NCBI GenBank assembly: GCA_031292385.1
Contig: JARLHE010000021.1
Coordinates: 1-47,350, forward strand
DNA length: 47,350 bases
Source of the DNA: Oligoflexia bacterium
GTDB lineage: Bacteria; Bdellovibrionota; UBA1018
Direction of reading: 5' to 3'
Part shown: positions 16,095 to 24,461 of the stretch, piece after piece
How positions within the stretch are numbered: the stretch's first letter is position 1
Layout of the letters: every line of letters begins with the position of its first letter
Notes under the pieces: generated by a model
The model's database searches: none
What the model saw: the letters and a program-made list of their open reading frames with translations, nothing else
Told to the model about the DNA's origin: nothing
Position numbers and translations under genes: made by a program

Positions 16095-17732
16095 ATGAAC
16101 TATTTAGGTTTTGAAAAACAGCTTTTAGTTCTGAGCATCGCCTTCTCCAGCTCTCTCTGGGGATCGTCGTCCGCTTTCGCCTTCGTATCCACGCTCCCTA
16201 GCGCCAGCTTGACTCAAGAAGCGCTCAGCGCCGTTCAATCGGATCATTCGGTCAAAAGCCTGCTCGGCAACGGCTCGATTTCAACCCTCCACCCCTCCCA
16301 GAGAGTTTCCGAGACCGAGTTGAGTACGATTAAATTCCAACATTATTACCACGGCATCGAAGTCATCGGTTCCATGGTCTATCACCAGGTCGGAAAGGCG
16401 GGAGCGAAGGTGGTGAACCGGCTCGCCGATTTCGATCTCGACGTCCAGCCCGCGCTATCCGAAACGCAAGCGATCGAGATCGCTTTGTCGGCCACCAACG
16501 GAAGCAGGGTCAAAAGCCCGCCCCGGCTAAAAATATTGCCCGAGGCGGTCGGCGACAGCGCCCAGCTGATCTATGAAGTCGATATCGAAACCATGGGCGG
16601 TCTCGGCAGCCGCCAAGTCACGATCGACGCGCACTCCGGCGCCTTGATCGCCAACCTGAGCAAGCAGATCGCCATCGCTCCGACCCAGATTTATTCGGCG
16701 GACCATATCGGCCTCGATATCGAAACCTTGGGCGGCAGAACACCGAAAACCGCCACGGGTTGCGATGCGGTCGACCTCGCCAGCGGAAACATCGAAAAAT
16801 CACTGACCGCCGCCGAGTGCAACAATCTGGATGGCGAGAAGGATCTTCTGGCCACGACGAAATGCCAGTTCACGATCAACGGGATTCCTCAGAAATACGA
16901 TGTCTCGACTTGCCCTCTCGCTGACGCGGGAGCGGATGCCTCCGCGACGCGGGCGGAGCGGAATTCGCAGGCGGTCTTGAATTATTATCAGACCCACCAG
17001 AACCGGAACAGTTTCGACGACAACGGCTCCCCTTTAATCAGCATCGTTCACGCGGGCGCCCGCTTCGCCAATGCGCTCTGGGATCAAGACGGCAAGTTCA
17101 TGTTTTACGGGGATGGCGACGGAGAAAAGACGGGCGATTTCACCCAGGGCCTCGATATCGCGGGCCACGAAATGACCCATGGCGTGACCGATGCGACCGC
17201 CCGGCTCACGATGATGGGAGAGTCAGGCGCGATCAACGAAGCCAATTCTGATTTTTTCGGAATCATCATCGCAAGCCAGGCGACTAGCGGCGAAACCGAT
17301 TGGAAGATCGGAAAAGAGGTCTTTCTGCACCCCGGCCCTCAAAGCGCGATTCGTGATCTGGCCAACCCGGGCAATATCAGCTTTTGCATCGCCGGCAGCA
17401 ACGGTCAATGCACCGATTTACGCCCGGATCCCGACAAAATCAGCGAAATGATGCCGATACCCGCGCCGGGAGCCGTTACCTGCGACGATAGCAACGACAA
17501 TTGCTGGATCCATTTCAACGCGACGATCCTGGGGCACGCGGCGTATCTCGTCAGCCAGGCCATCACCCCGAAGCTTGCCGAGCGGCTTTATTATCTTACC
17601 CTGACCCAAAGCTTGAGCGCGCGGGATAATCTGGTGACGGCCGCAAAGGCCTACAAGCAAACGTGCGCGCAAGTTTACGACAAAAACACCTGTAGCCAGG
17701 TGACGGCCGCGTTCGCGCAGGTCGGACTTTAA
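16095..17732 (+). CDS. Secreted M4-family (thermolysin-like) zinc metalloprotease
   Basis: This 545-residue zymogen has a signal peptide (about 1-30), an inhibitory propeptide with FTP/PepSY-like segments (about 60-190), and a thermolysin-type catalytic domain. Zinc ligands are in HEMTH (about 358-362) and GAINEANSD (Glu about 382). The histidine in WIHFNATILGHAAYL (about 473) matches the transition-state histidine of thermolysin. More than ten cysteines in the mature part suggest disulfides, fitting an exported enzyme. ATG 16095 is chosen because AGGAA lies 8 bases upstream; GTG 16074 would touch the inverted repeat. It probably degrades external or prey protein, by inference only. Confidence 0.93.
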   Translation: MNYLGFEKQLLVLSIAFSSSLWGSSSAFAFVSTLPSASLTQEALSAVQSDHSVKSLLGNGSISTLHPSQRVSETELSTIKFQHYYHGIEVIGSMVYHQVGKAGAKVVNRLADFDLDVQPALSETQAIEIALSATNGSRVKSPPRLKILPEAVGDSAQLIYEVDIETMGGLGSRQVTIDAHSGALIANLSKQIAIAPTQIYSADHIGLDIETLGGRTPKTATGCDAVDLASGNIEKSLTAAECNNLDGEKDLLATTKCQFTINGIPQKYDVSTCPLADAGADASATRAERNSQAVLNYYQTHQNRNSFDDNGSPLISIVHAGARFANALWDQDGKFMFYGDGDGEKTGDFTQGLDIAGHEMTHGVTDATARLTMMGESGAINEANSDFFGIIIASQATSGETDWKIGKEVFLHPGPQSAIRDLANPGNISFCIAGSNGQCTDLRPDPDKISEMMPIPAPGAVTCDDSNDNCWIHFNATILGHAAYLVSQAITPKLAERLYYLTLTQSLSARDNLVTAAKAYKQTCAQVYDKNTCSQVTAAFAQVGL

Positions 17733-17736
17733 GAAT

Positions 17737-18195
17737 TTAGTGCAATTCGCTCGGATTGAACTTCTGAACGACTTCGACGATCTGATGCTCGAGATCTTCA
17801 TCCGTTTCATAGACATCGTCGATGTGGGATGAGCGCATGAAGTACTGAACGATCGTTTCGGCCACGGCTTTCAGCGGCTTCTGAAAATAGAACCCGTTCA
17901 ACTCGTCGTCCCCGAAGGACTGACGAACCATGGACTTCGCGGTTTTATATTGCGCACTGTCGGTAAATTGGGAGTCCTCGAGGACGCTCGCCTTGGCGCC
18001 GATCTTGGCCAAAGTCCGATCCCTCAAATCCTCATCCGTCAGGATGAAGGGACCGACCAGGTGGAAAACCTCGTCGGCGACGATCTGTCTGAGCCGCACC
18101 GGGAAACTGATCGATTTATGATTTTCAAGGCGAGTCACGATGCTTTTGCACAGTGAATGGACCGTTTCTCTCTTCGTCGGATGGGTAGCGCTCAT
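17737..18195 (-). CDS. DUF507 family protein
   Basis: This 152-residue, charged, soluble protein matches the DUF507 family mainly in its last third (IVQYFMRSSHIDDVYETDEDLEHQI). The function of the family is unknown. GAGGAAAA stands 4-5 bases before ATG 18195, giving a clear start. It is the third gene of a leftward group: carboxylase-like protein, PHA-system protein, then this one, with gaps of 17 and 27 bases. It ends 4 bases from the convergent protease gene, leaving no room for a separate terminator. Confidence 0.8.
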   Translation of the reverse strand: MSATHPTKRETVHSLCKSIVTRLENHKSISFPVRLRQIVADEVFHLVGPFILTDEDLRDRTLAKIGAKASVLEDSQFTDSAQYKTAKSMVRQSFGDDELNGFYFQKPLKAVAETIVQYFMRSSHIDDVYETDEDLEHQIVEVVQKFNPSELH

Positions 18196-18222
18196 TTTAT
18201 TTTCCTCGCCTGTGCCGTCAGC

Positions 18223-18522
18223 TTAGCTTATGCCGAAAGTCTTGGAAATCCACTTATTGATGCCTTCGTCGATTTTAGCCCGAAACGGGGTCGCCAAGAG
18301 GCTGAGCTTCGCGTCGAGAACCAGCTTTTCCTCCGTGCAGGAAAGTGTGGCCGTCACCATGGAGGCCTTGAGATAGACCTCTTTTTTGGCTGGATCACGC
18401 TGAACGTCATAGTGGCCGATGGCGGCCTTTTCCATGAATTTGTCGATACCGGCCGAAACCTTATCGTAGAGTTCCTGCGCGCTTTTACCTGGGATGCGAA
18501 CTTCTCGAACTAAACTGGGCAT
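18223..18522 (-). CDS. Polyhydroxyalkanoic-acid-system family protein
   Basis: This 99-residue protein resembles the short PHA-granule-region family (PF09650 type). It has a charged start, a central strand set (SMVTATLSCTEEKLVLDAKLSLL), and a closing helix with FRAKIDEGINKWI. Members are often found near polyhydroxyalkanoate genes, but their molecular job is not established, and no PHA synthase is present here. AGGAGA lies 8 bases before ATG 18522. It sits between the degenerate carboxylase gene and the DUF507 gene in one apparent operon. Confidence 0.7.
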   Translation of the reverse strand: MPSLVREVRIPGKSAQELYDKVSAGIDKFMEKAAIGHYDVQRDPAKKEVYLKASMVTATLSCTEEKLVLDAKLSLLATPFRAKIDEGINKWISKTFGIS

Positions 18523-18539
18523 AGTCTTCTCTCCTAACC

Positions 18540-20393
18540 CTATTGTGCCACAATCTCAAGTTCGGCCAACTCCTGTCCTGAGATCACCCGGTCTTCGGCG
18601 CTGACTTTCCAATGCTGAATGCGAACATCCTTGGGAAGCGCGTGAGGAATCAGCATACCCAGCGACTCGACGATCAATAGCGGCTCATGAGCCAGAACCG
18701 TCGCACCGTTCCGATAAAGCACGGAGTGAACGCGGCCCGAAACCAACGAGCGAATCACCGAATTCGCCCCCGAAGCCAGCTGCTTTTTATGCGTGCTCGG
18801 CTGAACTTGCCGCGTCATCATGACCCAGCTTCCAATCCGAACCAGCCACTTGGACGCGCTCAGCGGAAAAGTGCAAACCCTCAGCTCGCGTCCGTCGGGC
18901 ACCTGGATTCGGGCCTGCCCCGGCGTCCGATCGATCCAATGCACTTCCACCTGCTGGGGCTTGACCCATTGATCCCCGACGCTCCATCGAGCACCCTCGA
19001 TTTCGTACTCACGCAATACAGCGGCGAACAGAACGAGCATTTCCTTCGGCGGGCGCAGCGCGGGTAAAAATTCCTCATCGATAAACCCGGCATGAAAGAT
19101 ACCTTCCTTCACCCACGGGTGCGCGAGCAGTTCGGACAGAAATCGCTCATTCGTTTGCAAAGAGCCGGCGATCCAAAGCTCATCAAGCACGCCACGCGCG
19201 GTGATCACCGCCTGGGCGCGGTTTCGCGCCGAAATCCAGATCTTGCCGATCAAGCCGTGATCGTGCGGGCTCACTTCCCCGCCCGGCTCGACGGCGAGCT
19301 CGAGCTCGGCGCTTGCCGCTCCCAGCGACCACTGGCGCTTTTCGCCGACTTCGCTGATCTGCCCCGGCTGCGGCAGCTGCATGATCGGATCTTCCGCGTA
19401 AAGACTGAGGGCCACGCCGACCTGGTCGAAAGGCCCGGAAAGGTCGGAGGAGGCCGGGAACGGAACCGCGGTCGAGCCCGAACTCGACAACGTGGCAAGC
19501 TGCCAAGCCACGGCGCGAGTACCCGCCACCTGCTCCCAGATCGGAAAAGCCGCGTCGAGCCGTGCGAGGCCTCCGATCAGATGCGGCCGACCCCCGTCGA
19601 CCAAGAACTCGAGAGCGCCCACGCCGATATATCCGGCATGCTCGGCCATTTGCAGGGTCCACTTTTGAAGCTGGGCCTCAAGGCGGGCGTCAGCGGGCTC
19701 GAAAGCGGGACAAAATTCCACCACCTTTCGGTAACGGCACTGCAAGGATCCGTCGACGAACGGAAAGGTGGTGCTGCGGCCGTCGGCGAAGCGCGCGAAA
19801 GGAACCGTGATGGCGTGAGCCCCTTCGATGTACCGCTCGCAGAACAAAATCGCCTCTCCCACGCTCAAACGGAGCTGTTCGATCCAAAGCGGAAGCTTGG
19901 ATTCGAGATCTTTCGAGTCTTGAATGACGATGAGCCCGAGCGCCGCCGAACCCAGGGCGGATTTCAGGGCAAAGGGAAAATGAACCTGCCCCCGACGGAT
20001 GAGAATTTCGATTTCGCGAATCGAATGAATCGGCTCGCCCGGAGGAATCACCAGGGTCGGGATCTGAAGGGCTTCGGCCTGCTGTAAAAAATTGAACTTG
20101 TTCCCGAATAAGGTCAGGGCGCGCGACGGCGGCGTGATAGCGACCAGCCCATATTTTTGAGCGAGCATGAGAAGCTCGGGCCGGTCGGCCCATGCGCTCA
20201 GTCCCGGATGAAGGTACCGGCCGGGAAATTTGGAGAGCAAGGCGTCCAGCTCGGTCGCGGTGGGATAATCCGACCCCGGATAAACCGACGCCTCGAATCC
20301 CTCGGCTTGAAGCCCCGAGGCGATTCGGCGGCCAGCAAGGGCGCCATCCAACACCAAAACTTCTCTTTTTTGGGGGGAGTAAATCCGGGCCAT
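18540..20393 (-). CDS. Carboxylase-like protein (biotin carboxylase plus BCCP fold) with lost active-site and biotin residues
   Basis: The 617 residues follow the layout of an acyl-CoA carboxylase alpha subunit: biotin-carboxylase N-domain (1-95), ATP-grasp (96-300), C-domain (to about 440), linker, and biotinyl-type domain (about 545-617). Kept residues, by alignment to E. coli AccC: Lys99, Lys144, His193, Lys223, Glu262 and Arg278. Lost: the metal-binding glutamate (now Gly274 in LIGGLARLD), the neighbouring Asn (Leu276), and the base glutamate (Ala282). The glycine-rich lid loop is broken (KSALGSAALG). In the biotinyl domain the usual AMKM is ESLGM, with Gly579 in place of the biotinylated lysine. 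It heads a three-gene leftward operon. An enzyme with normal carboxylase activity is unlikely; a binding or regulatory role is possible. Confidence 0.8.
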   Translation of the reverse strand: MARIYSPQKREVLVLDGALAGRRIASGLQAEGFEASVYPGSDYPTATELDALLSKFPGRYLHPGLSAWADRPELLMLAQKYGLVAITPPSRALTLFGNKFNFLQQAEALQIPTLVIPPGEPIHSIREIEILIRRGQVHFPFALKSALGSAALGLIVIQDSKDLESKLPLWIEQLRLSVGEAILFCERYIEGAHAITVPFARFADGRSTTFPFVDGSLQCRYRKVVEFCPAFEPADARLEAQLQKWTLQMAEHAGYIGVGALEFLVDGGRPHLIGGLARLDAAFPIWEQVAGTRAVAWQLATLSSSGSTAVPFPASSDLSGPFDQVGVALSLYAEDPIMQLPQPGQISEVGEKRQWSLGAASAELELAVEPGGEVSPHDHGLIGKIWISARNRAQAVITARGVLDELWIAGSLQTNERFLSELLAHPWVKEGIFHAGFIDEEFLPALRPPKEMLVLFAAVLREYEIEGARWSVGDQWVKPQQVEVHWIDRTPGQARIQVPDGRELRVCTFPLSASKWLVRIGSWVMMTRQVQPSTHKKQLASGANSVIRSLVSGRVHSVLYRNGATVLAHEPLLIVESLGMLIPHALPKDVRIQHWKVSAEDRVISGQELAELEIVAQ

Positions 20394-20458
20394 TACCTAA
20401 AAATTAGCTCAGACCCCAAATAAAGAACAATAGACAAATCTGTGATAAAGGGACTCTA

Positions 20459-21745
20459 ATGAGAGTTCCCGACTCCCTTGCTAACGCCTTTGGCGAGCCT
20501 TTTGAGAGGCTCATCGCCGATTTCAGCGCAGCCCAGGGCTTGATCCCGGGCGGCGACTCCGCGGGCCCGCTGGATTTAAACGAATCCCTCCACTCGAAGA
20601 GGTTTCTCTCGCGCACGGTGGTGCCCCATATTCTCAAGCTTTCCGCCCTGTTCAATCGACAAGAGAAGGAACAGTCGGCCGCCCTTGACCCTTATTGGAA
20701 AGAAAGCTCGAATCCCGCCCATCTGCGAGCCGCTTATTTTCTGTATTTCATGCCGTCCAATTTATTTCGCGCCGCCGCCGTTTGGGCGGAGCTCGGCCGA
20801 TTGGGATTTCGTTGGCCGAGCGCCATTTCAACCCTGAAAGGGATCGAATTCGGCGCGGGACCCGCGCCAGGCGCGTGCTCGACCGCGATCGCGTCGAAAT
20901 TGGGAATCCTCGATTTTCCCGAATCCGGCAACTGGGCCCTGATCGAACAGGACAAAGCCATGCTGGAGCTGGGCTCGGCCTGGGCCCAAAAATGGTTTGC
21001 CGAACAAGGCCGTGCCGATTGGGGCGTGCGTCCCTTTCACCGCAAATTGTCGCTTTCGGACGGATTTCTTCCGCGAAGCGCGCCCCGCTTCAATCTTTGG
21101 ATGATGAGCTTTTTCCTCAACGAGCTCTCGGAGTCCCCGGCCGAGATCGCCCGCGCTCTGACAAACGCCTGGGAGCGGCACTTGGAAGAGGAAGGCGTCA
21201 TTGTCTTGATCGAGCCGGCCCTCAAGCTTCAATCGCGCAAGCTTCTCGAAATCCGGCGCGAGATCCTGATTCTGCGCGAAAAAAAGGGACTCGATTGGCT
21301 TCAAATTCTTTTGCCCTGTTTGGGCCATCAGGCTTGCGGCGCATTAGCTTCGACCGATGATTGGTGCCATGAGGAAGCCACCTGGTGGCGTCCGCCTTAC
21401 TTCAGCCAAATCGACAAACTCGCGGGACTGGATCGAAAGACCCTCCCCTTCAGCTATCTCGTGATCGCGAAAAGCAAACGCGCGCGGGAAGAAATTTTGC
21501 CCGGACTCGGAAAACAACCGGACGCGGCCCGCAGATATCGCCTTGTCAGCCCGTCACACAAGGAAGGCCGCGAGCAGGAATTTTACCTCTGCGGCGCCGA
21601 AGGCAAACGGCGCGCGCGCTACCGCGGCCCGGAAGAACAATCCGAAGAAGAAAAAAAACTGGAGCGGGGCGATATTTTAGTCGGCACCGAAATCCGCGGC
21701 GATTCCAAATCGAGCCGCGTCGAGAACTTTGAAAACCGTGTCTGA
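20459..21745 (+). CDS. Rsm22-type small-subunit ribosomal methyltransferase-like protein
   Basis: This 428-residue protein belongs to the Rsm22/METTL17 family (PF09243), needed for small ribosomal subunit assembly in mitochondria; bacterial members are little studied. The SAM-binding loop appears as IEFGAGPAPGACS near residue 130. Later come PCLGHQACG, DDWCHEE and, further on, FYLCGAEG. These four cysteines match the Fe-S site described for METTL17. The charged C-terminus follows. It is transcribed divergently from the carboxylase-like gene across a 65-base AT-rich gap. ATG 20459 is at the end of AAAGGGACTCTA, which offers a weak Shine-Dalgarno sequence. Confidence 0.82.
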   Translation: MRVPDSLANAFGEPFERLIADFSAAQGLIPGGDSAGPLDLNESLHSKRFLSRTVVPHILKLSALFNRQEKEQSAALDPYWKESSNPAHLRAAYFLYFMPSNLFRAAAVWAELGRLGFRWPSAISTLKGIEFGAGPAPGACSTAIASKLGILDFPESGNWALIEQDKAMLELGSAWAQKWFAEQGRADWGVRPFHRKLSLSDGFLPRSAPRFNLWMMSFFLNELSESPAEIARALTNAWERHLEEEGVIVLIEPALKLQSRKLLEIRREILILREKKGLDWLQILLPCLGHQACGALASTDDWCHEEATWWRPPYFSQIDKLAGLDRKTLPFSYLVIAKSKRAREEILPGLGKQPDAARRYRLVSPSHKEGREQEFYLCGAEGKRRARYRGPEEQSEEEKKLERGDILVGTEIRGDSKSSRVENFENRV

Positions 21746-21832
21746 CTCCTGCTCTACCAAGTCCGGGCCGCGATTATTTGAATGACGCTCGTTTTTCTTT
21801 TTTCATAAAACATTTTCCGGTAAACTGAAATC

Positions 21833-22222
21833 ATGGATCAATCGGAAGTCAGGATTCTGGTCGTCGACGACGTACAGGCCATGCGTACGCAAGTCGCCGA
21901 CCTTTTGCTCTCCGTCGGATTTAAGAGTATTCAGCTGGCTTCCAACATCCAGGAAGCGAAACAACACCTGTCGAAATCGCCCTATCAGCTCATCCTGTGC
22001 GACTGGCATCTCAACCAAGGAGACGGACCGGAGCTGCTGGACCACATTCAAAAAGAAAGGCTCGATTCGGGCTGCGCCTTCATCATGTTGACCGCGGAAG
22101 CGACGAAGGAGCTGGTGCTGCAAGCGCTCAAGTCGGGGGTGGACGATTACATTCTTAAACCCATGAACCAGGCGAATCTCTCCAAGATCTACAAAGTTTT
22201 GCTTAGAAAGCAGATTCTCTGA
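21833..22222 (+). CDS. Single-domain response regulator (CheY-like)
   Basis: This 129-residue receiver domain has no output domain. Asp12/Asp13 (VVDDVQ), phospho-acceptor Asp57 (LCDWHL), Thr87 (MLTAEA) and Lys109 (ILKPMN) are all present, at the same positions as in E. coli CheY. It should therefore be phosphorylated and act through protein contact, in motility or another phosphorelay. An 87-base AT-rich gap precedes it; TAAACT near 21822 may be part of the promoter. Its stop and the next start share one base (TGATG), which couples it to the Hpt-like gene. The kinase that serves it is not in this window unless it is the one at 45767. Confidence 0.92.
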   Translation: MDQSEVRILVVDDVQAMRTQVADLLLSVGFKSIQLASNIQEAKQHLSKSPYQLILCDWHLNQGDGPELLDHIQKERLDSGCAFIMLTAEATKELVLQALKSGVDDYILKPMNQANLSKIYKVLLRKQIL

Positions 22223-22656
22223 TGACCACCACGAACCTGAAATCGTTTATCGAAGAGCTCAGCGGCTTCGCGAAAGGCGCGGAAGTGCTGCTCGCGGAAC
22301 CCGCGGAAAACACGGACCGCTTCACGAAATTCTCGAATTATATGATCGCGATCCGCGGCACCGCCGACCAGCTCGGCTTTCCGGATCTTTCCCGCATCGC
22401 CGGCTTGGGCGAAGAGATCGCCGTCAAGGCGACCCACGTGAAAAGCCCGAACCAAAGCCGCAAATGCATGAGCTGCCTTTGGGATGCCGTTACCACGATC
22501 AAGTATCTGCTCGAAAACCCGGCCGCCGAGGGCACCCCTTCGGAAGAACAGGCGATCCTGACCCAACGCCTCGAAAGCGTGCTGCAAAGCTTAGGCGGAA
22601 AACGCGAGAGCGTGAGCCCGGACGATATCGAAAAGCTGCTTCAAGGACGCGGCTGA
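22222..22656 (+). CDS. Hpt-like helical protein lacking the phospho-accepting histidine
   Basis: This all-helical 144-residue protein has a segment MIAIRGTADQLGFPDLSRIAGLGEE (41-65) that reads like the core of a histidine phosphotransfer domain, where HTLKGxAxxLGxxxLxxLA is typical. The histidine position is Ile42 and the lysine is Arg45. A second helix pair and a CMSC motif (residues 81-84) follow. It is translationally coupled to the CheY-like gene (TGATG). It may bind the regulator without passing on phosphate. The match is to a short motif only, so the domain call is moderate. It ends 14 bases from the convergent ccsA gene. Confidence 0.65.
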   Translation: MTTTNLKSFIEELSGFAKGAEVLLAEPAENTDRFTKFSNYMIAIRGTADQLGFPDLSRIAGLGEEIAVKATHVKSPNQSRKCMSCLWDAVTTIKYLLENPAAEGTPSEEQAILTQRLESVLQSLGGKRESVSPDDIEKLLQGRG

Positions 22657-22670
22657 TTTTCCCCGGAGCG

Positions 22671-24461
22671 CTAAACCGCGCTCTTCGGGGCAACCATCGC
22701 CATTTTGCTGGTCCAGATGTGGTGAAGCGCGATCACTAAAACGTACGCCAGCTGCAAGCCTACTCCGCCGACGACGTAACCCGTGCCGCCGGAAGCGAAT
22801 CCGTAGGAGTGCAGCCCTACGCCGAGCACGAAATTCACCCCGTACCAGGCCATCACCACCGAGCTGAACGCCACCACGGTCCATACGGCGAAGGCGAATG
22901 GCTTGATCCAACTGGTCATGCGCCCGTGAAGAACGGCCAAATAGCAAAGAAGCGCGATCAAAGCCCAGACTTCCTTGGGATCCCATCCCCAGAAACGGCC
23001 CCACGAATAATCGGCCCAAACGCCGCCCAGAATCGTGCCCGCCGCGAGCAGCACGACGCCGAACTGCATCGCGCGATAGGTCAGCTGATTGAGCGTTTGA
23101 ATGCGCGCGCGCGCCACCGGAGCATCGGAGGCATCGGCGCCCGCCCGGTCGATCATGAAGAAATTCCAAAGCGTCACGTTCGCAAGCCCCAAGGTCAAGG
23201 CAAACGCCGAGTAGCCCAGGGTGATGGTCAAAACGTGGATCGTGAGCCAGAAATTATCACGAAGCACCGGCACCAACGGATGCAGGCCGGGATCCATCAT
23301 CGCGGGAGCCGAGTCGGCCGCAATGAGCCCGACGGTCGAAAGCGCGCTCGCCACGATCAAGGTGATCGACAGCCGCTGGATCAAATACAAAATGAACGCG
23401 AAGGCGAAGACGCCGAAGCTCACCCAGATAATCGATTCATACATATTGGTGACCGGAGGCCGCCCCGCGATGTAACAACGGATTAAAAATCCCCCGACAT
23501 GGCAGATCACCGCAAGCGAGGTCAAGGTCCCGGCCAAAACGCGGCGCACGCGGGCAGAGCTCGCCTGCTCTTTCGAAAGTCGAAGCAATTTGCCAGGGGA
23601 AACCAGCCACATCAACGCGCCCGCCAGATAGAGAATCCAGGCGAATTGAAACGGGTGCATGCGATTGTAAAAAACCTCGAGGCCGAGGGAACGAGCCATA
23701 TGCCCGTCCCAATCCGGTACGCGGGACTCGACCGCCGCGCGCGCGACACTGGAAGCGCGATCGAACGCGGCCATATCTCCGGCCTGATAGGCTTTGATCA
23801 GATCGACGAAATGGGCACGAATCGCCTCGTCTTCAGCGGGAGCGGGCGGCTGGGCCGAAGCCCCCCCACCGGCGAGACTCACCCACGGCCCATCGGCATG
23901 AGGAATCACAAGCCAGGCATTGCCGGCCACGATGTCGCGAAAAAGAGTCAGCCGCGAAAGCACGTTCCCAAGCTCTTGCTCGCGCGGGCTTTCTTTGCGG
24001 CCACGATCCGATTTGCCGCTCATGGTTTCAGAGCCGGCCGCGGACGCATCCATGTTCCGGGCATACTGCAAAAGAGCGAAGTTATTGAAAAGCTCGCTCG
24101 GGCTGAAATAAACCCGGCTTTCGTCGAGCTGAAGTTCGCGCCGCACATCGATGCGCGAAATTTTCACGAAACGATGGTTTTCCCATTCCCGGGGAAAAGC
24201 GATCCACGAAATCAGCAAATCGGCGGGATCGAAACCCTCGAACTGGCGCCGGCCGGTGGCGAAAAGTGCGGCTTCGCGCGCGAAGGAGTCGAGCGGCTTG
24301 ATCCGCCCTCCGGATTGAATCGGGATCGCCCGAAAGTCGCTGAACGACCAGCCCTCGTGTCGGGGAGCCATCTCCGAGGTCGGGACCGGGGCGGTATCCG
24401 CAAAAGCCGAAGCGCTCAAAATCGAAACGAACAAGCTAAGAAACAGCAGAATTTTTTTCAT
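22671..24461 (-). CDS. ccsA: System II cytochrome c assembly protein CcsA (ResC)
   Basis: CcsA is the multi-span membrane protein that, with CcsB, exports heme and attaches it to apocytochrome c outside the inner membrane. In this 596-residue version a signal-like segment (1-22) and a long soluble region (to about 265) precede at least eight membrane spans. The tryptophan-rich heme motif WGRFWGWDPKEVW lies near residue 490, and histidines sit in the loops on either side (HVLTITLG before it, HGRMTSW and HSYGF after it). The N-terminal extension is longer than in plain CcsA proteins of about 300-400 residues. ATG 24461 overlaps the ccsB stop (ATGA). Confidence 0.9.
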   Translation of the reverse strand: MKKILLFLSLFVSILSASAFADTAPVPTSEMAPRHEGWSFSDFRAIPIQSGGRIKPLDSFAREAALFATGRRQFEGFDPADLLISWIAFPREWENHRFVKISRIDVRRELQLDESRVYFSPSELFNNFALLQYARNMDASAAGSETMSGKSDRGRKESPREQELGNVLSRLTLFRDIVAGNAWLVIPHADGPWVSLAGGGASAQPPAPAEDEAIRAHFVDLIKAYQAGDMAAFDRASSVARAAVESRVPDWDGHMARSLGLEVFYNRMHPFQFAWILYLAGALMWLVSPGKLLRLSKEQASSARVRRVLAGTLTSLAVICHVGGFLIRCYIAGRPPVTNMYESIIWVSFGVFAFAFILYLIQRLSITLIVASALSTVGLIAADSAPAMMDPGLHPLVPVLRDNFWLTIHVLTITLGYSAFALTLGLANVTLWNFFMIDRAGADASDAPVARARIQTLNQLTYRAMQFGVVLLAAGTILGGVWADYSWGRFWGWDPKEVWALIALLCYLAVLHGRMTSWIKPFAFAVWTVVAFSSVVMAWYGVNFVLGVGLHSYGFASGGTGYVVGGVGLQLAYVLVIALHHIWTSKMAMVAPKSAV

